Below the pieces are notes generated by a model. That model was given only the letters and a program-made list of their open reading frames with translations. It had not been told where the DNA came from and did no database searches. The translations under genes were made by a program, and so were the position numbers. Of a stretch of 64,000 nucleotides of DNA, positions 50,291-60,111 are shown piece after piece (the stretch's first letter is position 1; each line of letters starts with the position of its first letter). The DNA comes from Temnothorax longispinosus (lineage: Eukaryota > Arthropoda > Insecta > Hymenoptera > Formicidae): NCBI RefSeq assembly GCF_030848805.1, contig NC_092364.1, positions 7,585,770-7,649,769 on the forward strand, given 5' to 3'.

Positions 50291-51687
50291 CTCCAGTAGG
50301 TAAACCAGCCGGCAGGCTACGACAGTTCTTGCCACGGTGGAAAGCGTTAACCAATGACAAATCTATTTTGTCATGGGTAGAAGGGTATAGAATACCTTTT
50401 GTGTGCAAGCCTATCCAAATAAAACCACCGAGAGAGGCCCATTGGTCACGGGAGGAGAAAACTCAGATTTCGTTAAAAATTGCAGAGCTATTACAAAAAG
50501 GGGCCATAGAACCATGCGAACCGACTCAAAAACAGTTTATTTCAAGCATTTTCTTACGGAAAAAGTCCAATGGCTCGTATAGACTGATTTTAAATTTAAA
50601 ACAGTTAAACGAATTCATAAAGACTAAACATTTTAAATTAGAAGACCACAAAACAGTGGTTAGATTAATAAACAAGGGTTGGTTTATGGCCTCAATTGAC
50701 TTAAGAGATGCGTACTATCTCATACCGATCGCAGAGTCGGATAGAAAATATCTAAGATTCGAGTTTGAAGGAAAGCTCTTTCAGTTTTCTTGCCTACCTT
50801 TTGGCCTCTCTACCGCCCCTTATGTCTTCACCAAAATTGTGAAGCCGATAATCTCCGATCTCAGGCGAAAGGGTCTCCTCTCGGTGGTATATCTGGATGA
50901 CTTTCTGTTGTTTGAAAGATCACATGATGAATGTGTATCGAATGTTTTACAAACACGGATAGCTTTAGAGAACTTAGGATTTATAATCAACGAGGAAAAA
51001 AGCCAGCTCTTCCCCGTTCAGAGATGCAAATACCTAGGATTTGTATTCGACTCTAATCAGATGACGATTGAACTTCCAAAGGAGAAAAAATTAAGAGCTT
51101 TAGAAACAATGTCAAAATTCATTGTGAATCGAAAATATAAGATTAGGGAGTTTGCTCAAATGGTAGGTTCAATCGTCTCGTGTTGCCCAGCAGTAAAATT
51201 CGGATATGCTCACACTAAGTTTCTGGAGAGAGAAAAATTCTTAGCGCTCGAGGAAAACAACGGCAATTATGATGCAAGCATGACCCTGAGCAATAACGTT
51301 AAGACGGACTTGCTTTGGTGGAAACGCAATATACAAAAAACATGCAACTCGATAGATGCCTTAAACTTTCAGTTAGAAATCTATTCAGATGCATCTCTGA
51401 CGGGCTGGGGAGCAGCTTGCGGGAATGAAACAGCACACAGTTCATGGGATGCGTCAGAACGATCGAAACATATCAATTTTCTCGAATTAAAAGCGGCGTT
51501 TTTCGGCTTAAAATGTTTTGCGAAACATTTGCGAAGCACAGACATCTTACTTCGAATAGACAATACCACCGCCATCTCCTACATCAATAGGATGGGAGGT
51601 GTTCAAAATGTAAGACTAAATCGGATAACCCAGGAAATCTGGGGATGGTGCGAAGCTCGGGACATTATTCTGTTCGCGTCGTATTAA
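50026..51687 (+). CDS. DIRS reverse transcriptase-RNase H (553 codons)
   Basis: RT motifs: I-L-N-L-K-Q-L-N-E-F, M-A-S-I-D-L-R-D-A-Y-Y, C-L-P-F-G-L-S-T-A-P and the catalytic V-V-Y-L-D-D-F-L-L-F (about residue 290). RNase H: E-I-Y-S-D-A-S-L-T-G-W-G and L-E-L-K-A-A-F-F-G-L, then L-R-I-D-N-T-T-A-I. The L-D-D form and loss of integrase are usual for DIRS. The stop at 51687 is caused by a shift; the protein continues in the frame 51690-52073. Confidence 0.9.
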   Translation: MAFRQGIIRKRKGSEVDRNFIQRLETTSKIARDDIVKKRESPVPTVALQEAASDEGRASISTVQQGFETGFSALQGSTQERTHKKTRLTPVGKPAGRLRQFLPRWKALTNDKSILSWVEGYRIPFVCKPIQIKPPREAHWSREEKTQISLKIAELLQKGAIEPCEPTQKQFISSIFLRKKSNGSYRLILNLKQLNEFIKTKHFKLEDHKTVVRLINKGWFMASIDLRDAYYLIPIAESDRKYLRFEFEGKLFQFSCLPFGLSTAPYVFTKIVKPIISDLRRKGLLSVVYLDDFLLFERSHDECVSNVLQTRIALENLGFIINEEKSQLFPVQRCKYLGFVFDSNQMTIELPKEKKLRALETMSKFIVNRKYKIREFAQMVGSIVSCCPAVKFGYAHTKFLEREKFLALEENNGNYDASMTLSNNVKTDLLWWKRNIQKTCNSIDALNFQLEIYSDASLTGWGAACGNETAHSSWDASERSKHINFLELKAAFFGLKCFAKHLRSTDILLRIDNTTAISYINRMGGVQNVRLNRITQEIWGWCEARDIILFASY

Positions 51688-52073
51688 ATTTTAAAGATAA
51701 CTTTATAGCTGACGCGGAGTCAAGAAAGATAGAACCGAAAACAGAGTACGAGCTAGCAAATGAAGCATTCGAAAAAATCAGTACGACACTGGGGAAACCA
51801 CAGATTGACCTGTTCGCCAGTCGGGTCAACACCAAGTGTAAAAAATACTTTTCGTGGTTCAAAGATCCCAACTCATTATCGGTAGACGCGTTCACGAAAT
51901 CGTGGACAGATTTTTACTTTTATGCGTTTCCGCCATTCGCGATTATCCTTAGGGTTCTCCGAAAAATCAGGGATGACAAGGCAGTAGGCATTGTGGTCGT
52001 TCCAGAATGGCCTGCACAACCCTGGTTCCCGCTTTTTTATTCGATGCTAGTTTCGGAACCTATTTATCTATAG
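51688..52073 (+). pseudogene. C-terminal extension of DIRS RT-RNase H, out of frame
   Basis: Contains D-N-F-I-A-D-A-E-S-R, Q-I-D-L-F-A-S-R-V-N, Y-F-Y-A-F-P-P-F and V-P-E-W-P-A-Q-P-W-F-P, the conserved block after RNase H in DIRS polyproteins. One frameshift near 51660-51690 separates it from 50026-51687; restoring the frame would need a single change, so error or recent mutation is possible. Confidence 0.8.
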
Positions 52074-52096
52074 CCAAATATTAATTTACTAACCTC

Positions 52097-53104
52097 TTGC
52101 AACAGAGAACCTCACCCGCTGTGGCGGCATCTTACCCTGGTTGCCGGCAAATTATCAGGACAGGATTCGATCGGAGACAGACGCCAAGTAACACAATAGA
52201 AATAATGATGGCATCATTAACTGAATCGTCACTAAAACAATACGACTCCGCCTTAAAGAAGTGGTGGAGTTTCTGCAGCGCGAACTCCGTCGATCCATTT
52301 ACCAGTTCAATTCGAGACATTCTTGCCGGCTTAACCGATGCGTTCGAGAAGGGAGTTTCTTATAGCACTTTGAATTGCCTACGCTCGGCAATCTCATTAG
52401 TAGTCGGCCACGAAATCGGACAGGACCCGAACATTAAGAGATTTTTCAAAGGCGTCTTTAACAAGAGACCGCCCAGGCCTAGATATGACTGTACCTGGGA
52501 TCCCAAAGCTGTATTAGATTATTTATCGTCTAAAGCGAATAACAAAACCACTACGTTAAAAGTCTTATCTATGAAACTAATCTCTCTACTTGCGTTAGTC
52601 ACAGGCCATAGGTTACAAACATTCGCCTTATTAGACATAAGAAACATTCGAGAAACTGCGGAATCCATCGAAATAAAAGTTCCCGATAGAATAAAAACTT
52701 CAGGTCCGAGCAGGAAACAACCTTGCTTAGTCCTGCCATTCTATACAGAGGATAAGGAGATTTGCGTGGCTTCGACCCTAAAAAGCTATCTAGAAAGGAT
52801 CAAAGACATTCGTGGCTCTACGAATTCACTTTTTATCTCCTTCAAAAAGCCTTTTAAGGCAGTTACATCCCAGACTTTAAGTCGCTGGATAAAAGAGATT
52901 TTGTCAAAAAGTGGAATTAACACAGAAATATTCACGGCTTACAGTACTCGTCATGCCGCGACGTCAGCGGCAAGAAGGCACGGGGTTGATTTAGATATCA
53001 TCCGGAAGACAGCCGGATGGACAAGTAACTCGAAAACATTCGCAAAGTTTTATAATCGAGACATCGCGAAAGCGTCCGATGTATTTGCGAGAGCGATATA
53101 TTAG
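52097..53104 (+). CDS. DIRS tyrosine recombinase (335 codons)
   Basis: N-terminal core-binding region (L-K-Q-Y-D-S-A-L-K-K-W-W-S-F-C) and catalytic domain with L-V-T-G-H-R-L-Q-T (first Arg), Y-S-T-R-H-A-A-T-S (second Arg/His box), A-G-W-T and F-Y-N-R-D-I (nucleophile Tyr). It replaces the DDE integrase and inserts a DNA circle without target duplication. The first Met may be a non-ATG codon; internal ATGs near 52206-52209 are more likely starts. Intact. Confidence 0.9.
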   Translation: MQQRTSPAVAASYPGCRQIIRTGFDRRQTPSNTIEIMMASLTESSLKQYDSALKKWWSFCSANSVDPFTSSIRDILAGLTDAFEKGVSYSTLNCLRSAISLVVGHEIGQDPNIKRFFKGVFNKRPPRPRYDCTWDPKAVLDYLSSKANNKTTTLKVLSMKLISLLALVTGHRLQTFALLDIRNIRETAESIEIKVPDRIKTSGPSRKQPCLVLPFYTEDKEICVASTLKSYLERIKDIRGSTNSLFISFKKPFKAVTSQTLSRWIKEILSKSGINTEIFTAYSTRHAATSAARRHGVDLDIIRKTAGWTSNSKTFAKFYNRDIAKASDVFARAIY

Positions 53105-53268
53105 ACTCATAAAAAGAGTATCGAAGATTAAGTTAGGAAGGCCGTCAAAAACCCGACGCCATATTTCATGGCTTGTAAAACCGTCGAGAGAAAAAGAATA
53201 AATAAATAAACAAATTTTTTCTTTTTTATTCTGCCATTCGGAGTGCCGTAACGAAACTTTAAACATCT

Positions 53269-53374
53269 ACATCTTGATCACGAGGAAGAAGCGCGAAGTA
53301 CAATTATAGATTAAACGAACTTACCTAAGTGAAGTTCGATCATAATTGTATGAGCGCCTCTTCCGAAGTGATCA
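53269..53374. repeat. DIRS internal complementary region (ICR)
   Basis: The left half (CTACATCTTGATCACGAGG...TACAATT) is the complement of 48457-48495; the right half (AATTATAGATTAAACG...CCGAAGTGATCA) is the complement of 53551-53630. They meet at AATT (53302-53305), which is also found at both outer ends. Confidence 0.9.
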
Positions 53375-53450
53375 CTCCCACCCTTAAGCCCAGATCTACA
53401 TCATAGTCAGATCTTTCTCCCCGGGAGTTACGGCACAGCTTTAAAAAATG

Positions 53451-53567
53451 ATCGGGAGTGGCGACGGTGGCGGCGACGGCAACGGCGGCGCGTGCGTCGC
53501 TTTGTTTTTAGCTTTAAAATGGTGGACACTTAGGGACTGAGAGGGGGTACTACATCTTGATCACTTC
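53451..53567. repeat. DIRS right inverted terminal repeat
   Basis: Complement of 48471-48593, followed by the right end extension to 53630. Confidence 0.9.
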
Positions 53568-53630
53568 GGAAGAGGCGCTCATACAATTATGATCGAACTT
53601 CACTTAGGTAAGTTCGTTTAATCTATAATT

Positions 53631-53871
53631 AATTTACACACATACACAACACTTCACTAAATTCATGTAATCTTACTACTGATTCCGATTGTAATAATAG
53701 CGGGCAGGATGTTCATTTTCAAGTAGGTTTTTCCCTAAAGATCTTGCCCAATCACCCCCGCACCTATGTAACACCCGCGAGAAATACACACACATGTTAC
53801 ACCTACATTTAATACATTTACCCTTTATCTGGATTTATTTATTATTTGTACGATTGCCTGATTTTCTGTAA
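53631..53871. other. Short unassigned stretch
   Basis: No ORF. ACACACATACACAAC and TGTAACACCCGCGAG...ACATGTTAC phrases suggest an LTR remnant, unconfirmed. Confidence 0.3.
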
Positions 53872-56721
53872 AGCCTGCTATCTGTAAAGAGACTAACAGA
53901 AAAAGGTTTACAGGTTATTGAGAGCAACAAATGCTGTATAACTAAAGATGGAAAGATCGTCGCCGTTGCAGATGAATCATCTAACTTGTATAAACTACGA
54001 GTATCACAACAGGCTTGTGTGGTAATTCAGAAGCACAATAAACATTGTCAGCACATGTGGCATAAACGTTTTGGACATCGAGACCCTGAAGCAGTCAAGC
54101 AGCTAGCAAATAACGGACTTGCAGTAGAACTGAAGATTACTGACTGTGGAATAAGGACGACGTGTAAAGCATGCATTAAAGGGAAAATGGCAAGAAAATC
54201 TTTTCCAAAGAAATCAGAAAGCAGAACTTCATCGACACTGGATCTTATTCATACGGATTTGTGCGGACCAATGCAAACTCAGACACCTGGGAAAAAACGA
54301 TACATTCTTACCATTATAGATGATTATAGTCGGTATACGGAGGTATTTCTGTTGCAAAGTAAGGACGAAACAGCCAGTTACATTAAGGATTACATTCAAA
54401 AGGTAAAAACGCAGTTTAACAGAAAGCCAAAATTCATAAGATCAGATCGAGGAAAGGAATATATTAATGCAGAATTAAGGACATTTCTAAAGCAAGAAGG
54501 TATTCAAGTGCAATATACAGCGGCTTATTTACCCCAGCAAAATGGCGTCGCTGAGAGAAAAAATCGCTCGTTAATGGAAATGGCGCGATGTATGATAATA
54601 GACGCTGAAATGCCGAATAAATATTGGGGAGAGGCAGTTGTCACGGCAAATTATTTACAGAATAGATTACCAACAAAGGCTACAGAAAGGACACCTCATG
54701 AGTTGTGGTTTACTAAGAAGCCAAATGTAAATCAACTCAGAATATTTGGATGTACCGCGTTCGCACATATTCCAAAAGAACAACGAAGAAAACTGGATGT
54801 GAAAGCGAAAGAACTCAGATTCGTTGGATACGCAGAAGACTCAAAAGCTTTTCGTTTACTTGACATAACTACGGATAGGATCATCATAAGCAGAGACGTG
54901 ATATTCATAGAAGATGTTGAAGATGGCTTCGAAATAACTGAAGATGAGAATGAAATTCAAGTCGATTTACACAAAGCACCATCGGAAGAGATTAAGGAGG
55001 AGTCAACAGTTGAAGAGCCAGCGAATAATGAAGAATTTACTGAGAAACTTAAAAAAAAGATTCAAGATAAAAATACGGATGCACTACGGAGATCAGACAA
55101 AAAAAATAAAGGAGTTCCACCACAGAAGTACGAAGAAACTGCAAAGATAGCAATGGAACTTCAAGATCCAAGGACCATTCAAGAAGCAATGTCAAGAACA
55201 GACAGAGACAAATGGAAAACCGCGATAGACGATGAAATAAATTCCCTTAACATGAATAATACGTGGGAATTAACGGAACTACCAGACGACAGAAGACCAA
55301 TAGGATGCAAGTGGGTCTTCAAGCTTAAGCAAGATGCAATTGGAAATCCGAGCAGATATAAAGCAAGATTAGTTGCTCAAGGGTTCTCACAAAAATACGG
55401 AACCGATTATGACGAGGTTTTCGCACCCGTGGTAAGACCAACTACATTCAGGACGCTACTAGTCATCGCTGGAAGAGAAAACTTCATTGTCAAGCATATT
55501 GATGCAAAAACCGCATTTTTAAATGGAGAACTAAAGGAGGTCATATATATGAAACAACCGATAGGCTACGAAGTACCGAATAAGGAACATATGGTGAGCA
55601 AGCTAAACAAGAGTTTGTACGGATTAAAGCAGGCAGCAAAGGTATGGAACGAAAAGGTACATAAGGTACTTGAAGAACATGGATTCAGACAAAGTGAAAC
55701 TGACCCGTGTCTGTATATAAAAGTAATTGATGATGTATGGATTTACATAATTATTTACGTAGATGATATTATTATTGGAAGTAAAAAAGAGAAACTCGTA
55801 AATGATGCCATAGATACGTTAAGGAGGAGTTTTGATATTGTCAATCTGGGAAGCCTTAGTAATTACTTAGGAATGTCAATAGAACGAGATGACAAAGGAA
55901 TATTTTATCTAAGCCAACCAAAATATATTAAGAAGATAATTGATTCAGTCGGACTTGAAGAAGCGAAGATTTCCAGTTACTTATTGGATCCAGGATACGA
56001 AAATATAGAGAACTCAGGAGATGTGATGGAGGACAGTACAAAGTATCAGAAGCTGATTGGAGAACTACTCTATGTTGCTGTACATTTACGACCAGACATA
56101 GCAGCCACCGTTTCGATTTTGAGCCAAAGAATAAAATGCGCAAAGGATTTAGACTGGACAGAAGCTAAGAGGACAGTAAGATATTTAAAGGGCACTATCG
56201 AATGGAAACTCAAACTCGGAGACAACACCAAGGAAGATGAAGAATCACTGATTGGATATGCGGATGCAAATTGGGCGCAGGACAAGGCAGATCGTAAGTC
56301 TAATAGCGGATTTATTTTCATGTTAAATGGAGGCACGATTAGTTGGGCGTGTCGCAAACAAACGTGTGTAGCACTCTCTACAACGGAAGCGGAATACATA
56401 GCGCTTGCCGAGGCTTGTCAAGAAGGAATCTGGATTGGAAGATTGCTGGAAGAGTTCGGGATAACGTCCACGATACCATTGAAAATTTACGAAGATAATC
56501 AGAGTTGTCTGAAGTTATTGCGCGCGAAAGGTTTCAACAACAGAACGAAACATATCGATACAAAGTATCATTTTGTAAAGCAATTGAAGGAAAGTAACGT
56601 AATGGATTTTGTATACTGTCAAACATCAGATATGATAGCTGATATGCTAACAAAACCATTACATGGAATCAGATTGAAGAGGCTTGCAGAATTCAGCGGA
56701 CTTAAGGACTGGAGCAAGTAA
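53872..56721 (+). CDS. pol: Copia pol, 5'-truncated (about 949 codons)
   Basis: The open frame begins at 53872 with N/S-L-L-S-V-K-R-L-T-E-K-G-like sequence, so gag and protease are missing. GAG-pre-integrase zinc finger (H...H...C-K-A-C), integrase with D-L-I-H-T-D-L-C-G-P, F-I-R-S-D-R-G-K-E-Y and N-G-V-A-E-R-K-N; RT with W-V-F-K-L-K, F-A-P-V-V-R, D-A-K-T-A-F-L-N-G-E and catalytic I-I-Y-V-D-D-I-I-I-G; RNase H with G-Y-A-D-A-N-W and S-T-T-E-A-E-Y; end A-D-M-L-T-K-P-L-H-G. No stops or frameshifts, so recent but immobile because the 5' half is gone. Confidence 0.95.
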   Translation, partial: SLLSVKRLTEKGLQVIESNKCCITKDGKIVAVADESSNLYKLRVSQQACVVIQKHNKHCQHMWHKRFGHRDPEAVKQLANNGLAVELKITDCGIRTTCKACIKGKMARKSFPKKSESRTSSTLDLIHTDLCGPMQTQTPGKKRYILTIIDDYSRYTEVFLLQSKDETASYIKDYIQKVKTQFNRKPKFIRSDRGKEYINAELRTFLKQEGIQVQYTAAYLPQQNGVAERKNRSLMEMARCMIIDAEMPNKYWGEAVVTANYLQNRLPTKATERTPHELWFTKKPNVNQLRIFGCTAFAHIPKEQRRKLDVKAKELRFVGYAEDSKAFRLLDITTDRIIISRDVIFIEDVEDGFEITEDENEIQVDLHKAPSEEIKEESTVEEPANNEEFTEKLKKKIQDKNTDALRRSDKKNKGVPPQKYEETAKIAMELQDPRTIQEAMSRTDRDKWKTAIDDEINSLNMNNTWELTELPDDRRPIGCKWVFKLKQDAIGNPSRYKARLVAQGFSQKYGTDYDEVFAPVVRPTTFRTLLVIAGRENFIVKHIDAKTAFLNGELKEVIYMKQPIGYEVPNKEHMVSKLNKSLYGLKQAAKVWNEKVHKVLEEHGFRQSETDPCLYIKVIDDVWIYIIIYVDDIIIGSKKEKLVNDAIDTLRRSFDIVNLGSLSNYLGMSIERDDKGIFYLSQPKYIKKIIDSVGLEEAKISSYLLDPGYENIENSGDVMEDSTKYQKLIGELLYVAVHLRPDIAATVSILSQRIKCAKDLDWTEAKRTVRYLKGTIEWKLKLGDNTKEDEESLIGYADANWAQDKADRKSNSGFIFMLNGGTISWACRKQTCVALSTTEAEYIALAEACQEGIWIGRLLEEFGITSTIPLKIYEDNQSCLKLLRAKGFNNRTKHIDTKYHFVKQLKESNVMDFVYCQTSDMIADMLTKPLHGIRLKRLAEFSGLKDWSK

Positions 56722-56740
56722 TGTCATCGGTGAGGAGGAG

Positions 56741-56905
56741 TGTTGGAGTATTCCTGTAAAACTCAGAATGTGAGGAGATTAAAGCTCACTCCCCGATCGA
56801 TAACCGTCCGTCCTTAGTTATTTATCTTTACCCTAAAAGATATCGTAAGCGCTTAATAGGAATTTCTGCGGAAAAGGGAAATCGTGGAGTCCCCGGGACG
56901 TAACA
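56741..56905 (+). repeat. 3' LTR of the Copia element
   Basis: TGTTGGAGTATTCC...GGGACGTAACA, 165 bp, directly after the polypurine GTGAGGAGGAG (56730-56740) that follows the pol stop. Related minus-strand fragment at 46010. Confidence 0.85.
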
Positions 56906-57558
56906 AATCAAACTTACAAGTTTACAATAAATTTGTGTTTAGTACTTATGTTACAGTTGCGTTATCCATAAAATATGATGCATACCAATAACATTCAGTA
57001 CGATATAAAATCTAGCTCGAAAAACTTGGACAAAGATAGACAAGTAATGATATTTAAAGACATATTTGGAATAAATTCTCAAAATAAATTTCGAAATAAT
57101 TTTGATGCCTGGACTGTAAAAAGCAAGCTGATTGGATAAAAAGAAACATAACAGAATTCTTTCCAAACATGCCGCAGTCTTTACAGAGCATTATTCCAGC
57201 AGCCTTTTGTCAATTAAATTATGACCGATCCCTGGAAGAATTACCTGAATAGATTGATATGGATAAATATCGCAGGGGACAAAAATTTGTCCAGAAAAAT
57301 TACACCGCGATTATCATGTCCAAAATAATGGGCCTGATGTATATTTATACATTTCAAGAACAACTAAGCCCAATTATTTTGGGAAAATGTAGCCATACGC
57401 CGTATTTAGAATTCCAAAAGTAATTATCTTTTTAAAATATTGTATTTATATAAACCTATAAGTAATAAGTAACTGTATACATTCTGATAAATATATTTTA
57501 TACATTTCAAAGGTCCATATCGTCTGTAAAAGGATTCCTGTAAAAGGAGTTTTGAAGG

Positions 57559-57561
<3 letters not shown>
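56906..57561. other. AT-rich DNA without recognised gene
   Basis: No domain or repeat end seen; TA-rich toward the microsatellite. Confidence 0.45.

Positions 57562-57597
<36 letters not shown>
57562..57597. repeat. (AT)n microsatellite, insertion site of the gypsy element
   Basis: About 36 bp of AT repeats directly before LTR TGTAGG; the run resumes after the 3' LTR (62564-62600), so the element jumped into one microsatellite and the target duplication is hidden in it. Confidence 0.85.
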
Positions 57598-57601
<4 letters not shown>

Positions 57602-57967
57602 GGATAGATTCTTATTTTTCTTATTTTGATTATTATTCTTTTATTTCGTAAGTTGTGTTAATTAGAATTATTAGTTGTGGTAAATAGTTAGCCTACTTTC
57701 CCGCTGAGCAAAAGAATATGTCAGTAGTCGCGGAAACGGCCGTAGTGTGGCGTAGCGAATGTGGTGTGCGTGAAGAGCGTGCGTGCGGGAGAGATCGCGC
57801 GTAGCTAGCGAGGTGTGCAGATCGAGCAAAGCGTGATTGAGTCAAGTTCTTCTGTCCTCGTATATACTCTTAAAGAAATACATTTTTATTTACTATCAAC
57901 GTGTGGGGAATTATAAGGACCTTCCTCCATCCTGGTCTACTCCTCTAGACAAATACATCTTCCCACA
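57598..57967 (+). repeat. 5' LTR of the young gypsy element
   Basis: TGTAGGATAGATT...CTTCCCACA, identical to 62195-62563 except for an extra G near 57900. Confidence 0.95.
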
Positions 57968-57975
57968 TATATTAT

Positions 57976-57997
57976 TGGGGGCTCGCGTCCGGGATAT
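57976..57997 (+). promoter_or_regulatory. Primer binding site, tRNA-Pro-like
   Basis: TTGGGGGCTCGCGTCCGGGA lies a few nt after the LTR. It resembles the classical tRNA-Pro site TGGGGGCTCGTCCGGGAT with two extra bases. Confidence 0.6.
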
Positions 57998-58026
57998 ACG
58001 AGTGAATCAAAGAAGAAGACGAAAAG

Positions 58027-60111
58027 ATGGCGACGACGAACGACGATCAAGCGACGGCGAACGACGAGAAGAAAGACGAGACTCAAGTGGAAGCCATGAC
58101 GGTGGCTCAACTAAAAGAAGAGTTAAAACGACGTAAATTAAAGACGACGGGCAACAAGGCAGATCTCGTAGAGCGATTCAAGGCGGCATTGTTGCTCGAC
58201 AAACAAAAAGACGAAGACGAAGACGAGAACGACGAAGACGAGAGCGACGACGACGGCGTCCTAACGGATAAAGAAGACGACGAATCTGATTCTAGCCACG
58301 AATCGGACAACGACGAACGACGAGGAAGACGGCCACAGAGATCATCACGCAGACGCGGAGAAAGTGTATTAACCTTCAAAGATGTGGAAGACTCGATAGA
58401 CACGTTTAGTGGTGACGATGGCAAAAATGTTAAACAGTGGATCAAAGACTTCGACGAAACGGCGATTCTCTGTAAATGGAACGACGTACAGAAAGTGATC
58501 TACGCAAGGAGGCTTCTTCGGGGATCAGCAAAACTCTTCATAAAGCACGAGGCACGAGTGAAGACGTGGAAGGACATTAAGGCTGCGTTGAAACGTGAAT
58601 TCGCGCAGAAAGTCGATAGTCACGATGTACATTACCAGTTGCAAAGAAGAAAGAAGAAAAGCGACGAAACCTACCAAGAGTACTGCTACAAGATGATGGA
58701 AATTGCAGCCAAAGCAAAAATAGAAACCAGTGCGGTAATACGATACATAGTAGACGGTATACACGACGACGAGGTAAATAAGGTTATCTTGTACGGTGCG
58801 GCAAGTATTTCCGAATTAAAACGTAAGTTCGAAGTGTACGAAGCAATGAAGACCAAGTCGAGATATAATAAAGTAGACGATAAGAAAAAGAAGTCGACGC
58901 GTTCCAAGACTGATAAACAAGAGAGTAAGCGATGTTTTAATTGTGGTGGTAAGAATCATTTGAGCGTGTCTTGTCCGACGAAAGAGAAAGGCGTTAAATG
59001 TTTTCAATGCGGCGAACACGGGCACATCGCAACAAAATGTCCTACGACGGCGGACAAACAAACGACGAACCAAAACAAAAGTTGTAACGCGACGAACAAG
59101 GGGACGAATAAGTGTTATAAAAAGGTTACGGCGAACGGTGTCGAATTGTCGGCTTTGATGGATACCGGGAGTGACATCAGTTTAATGCGCGCGGATACAT
59201 ATGTAAAAATCGGAGCACCGGCGTTGACTAAACGAAGCACGAAATTCCGCGGCGTAGGTTCAAACGAAATCGCGACGTTAGGCGAAACTTGTGTTGATAT
59301 TCGTGTAGACGATTGTACTTTTGATGTAACATTCCATGTAGTTTCTGATGCGTTGTTACCATACGCTATGTTAATAGGTACAGATGTGTTGTTGCAGGAC
59401 AAAGTCGAACTAAGAATAAAGAAAGGAATATTTAGAATTTCGGCGGATCCCGAACCATTTTCAGAATTACCGACGGTAAATAGTATAGACTATAGCGACA
59501 CGGTTATAGAACCGGCAGTTGAACATATTGAGAACCCAGAGGCTAGAGACAGAGTAAAGAGATTAGTATCGGAATACAAACCGTTAAAAACGCAAGACGT
59601 AGGAATTGAACTCAATATTGTTTTAAAAGACGAAACACCCGTGTACCGACGTGCGAATGGAATATCCGAAACAGAACGAAAGACGCTCGACGAACAAATA
59701 CGTAAGTGGTTAGACGAGGGGATTATTCAACAGTCCACTTCGGAATACGCGAGTCCAGCGGTGTTGGTAAAAAAAAAGAATGGTACTACGCGAGTATGCA
59801 TTGACTATAGGAAGTTGAACGAAAAGATAGTTAAGACGCGATACCCATTGCCTATTATGGAAGATCAGATCGACCGTTTACGAGGGGCTAAAATATTTAG
59901 CACAATAGACTTGAAAAACGGATTCTTTCATGTTCGAGTTGCAGAGGATAGCCGTAAATATACCGCGTTTATAGTTCATAACGGACATTACGAGTTTTTA
60001 CGAATGCCTTTCGGGTTGAGTACATCACCTGCATATTTTCAGAGATACATAAACGCCGTGTTTGCTAAATTAGTTGCAGAAAAAAAGTGTCGTTATATAT
60101 GGACGATCTGA
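58027..60111 (+). CDS. gag-pol: gag-protease-RT (first part of a single gag-pol frame)
   Basis: The ATG at 58027 starts a Gag with an N-terminal SAP motif (L-K-E-E-L-K-R-R-K-L-K-T-T-G-N-K-A-D-L-V; residues 29-55), an acidic region, a retrotransposon capsid (F-S-G-D-D-G-K-N-V-K-Q-W) and two CCHC knuckles (C-F-N-C-G-G-K-N-H-L-S-V-S-C; C-F-Q-C-G-E-H-G-H-I-A-T-K-C). Protease L-M-D-T-G-S-D-I-S-L. RT from about residue 560 to F-L-R-M-P-F-G-L-S-T-S-P. The frame then breaks at an A7 run (about 60079-60086), just before the catalytic motif. SAP domains bind AT-rich DNA; here it could aid targeting to sites such as the TA microsatellite (inference). Confidence 0.9.
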   Translation: MATTNDDQATANDEKKDETQVEAMTVAQLKEELKRRKLKTTGNKADLVERFKAALLLDKQKDEDEDENDEDESDDDGVLTDKEDDESDSSHESDNDERRGRRPQRSSRRRGESVLTFKDVEDSIDTFSGDDGKNVKQWIKDFDETAILCKWNDVQKVIYARRLLRGSAKLFIKHEARVKTWKDIKAALKREFAQKVDSHDVHYQLQRRKKKSDETYQEYCYKMMEIAAKAKIETSAVIRYIVDGIHDDEVNKVILYGAASISELKRKFEVYEAMKTKSRYNKVDDKKKKSTRSKTDKQESKRCFNCGGKNHLSVSCPTKEKGVKCFQCGEHGHIATKCPTTADKQTTNQNKSCNATNKGTNKCYKKVTANGVELSALMDTGSDISLMRADTYVKIGAPALTKRSTKFRGVGSNEIATLGETCVDIRVDDCTFDVTFHVVSDALLPYAMLIGTDVLLQDKVELRIKKGIFRISADPEPFSELPTVNSIDYSDTVIEPAVEHIENPEARDRVKRLVSEYKPLKTQDVGIELNIVLKDETPVYRRANGISETERKTLDEQIRKWLDEGIIQQSTSEYASPAVLVKKKNGTTRVCIDYRKLNEKIVKTRYPLPIMEDQIDRLRGAKIFSTIDLKNGFFHVRVAEDSRKYTAFIVHNGHYEFLRMPFGLSTSPAYFQRYINAVFAKLVAEKKCRYIWTI

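Larger units (their letters stand above)
48457..53630 (+). mobile_element. DIRS-type retrotransposon with tyrosine recombinase
   Basis: Inverted terminal repeats lie at 48471-48593 and 53451-53567. Beyond them are unique end extensions, AATTGTACTTCGCG (left) and ATCTATAATT (right). Both extensions are reproduced in inverted orientation, joined at one AATT, in the internal complementary region 53269-53374. This is the known DIRS architecture for re-forming ends from a circle. Gene order: basic ORF, gag, RT-RNaseH, tyrosine recombinase. The element is fairly young but has frameshifts in gag and at the end of RT-RH. Confidence 0.9.

Noticed and set aside
49889..50408. Separate genes in the overlap of DIRS gag and RT
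   Set aside because: Explained as the end of Gag overlapping the start of RT; antisense frames there are shadows.
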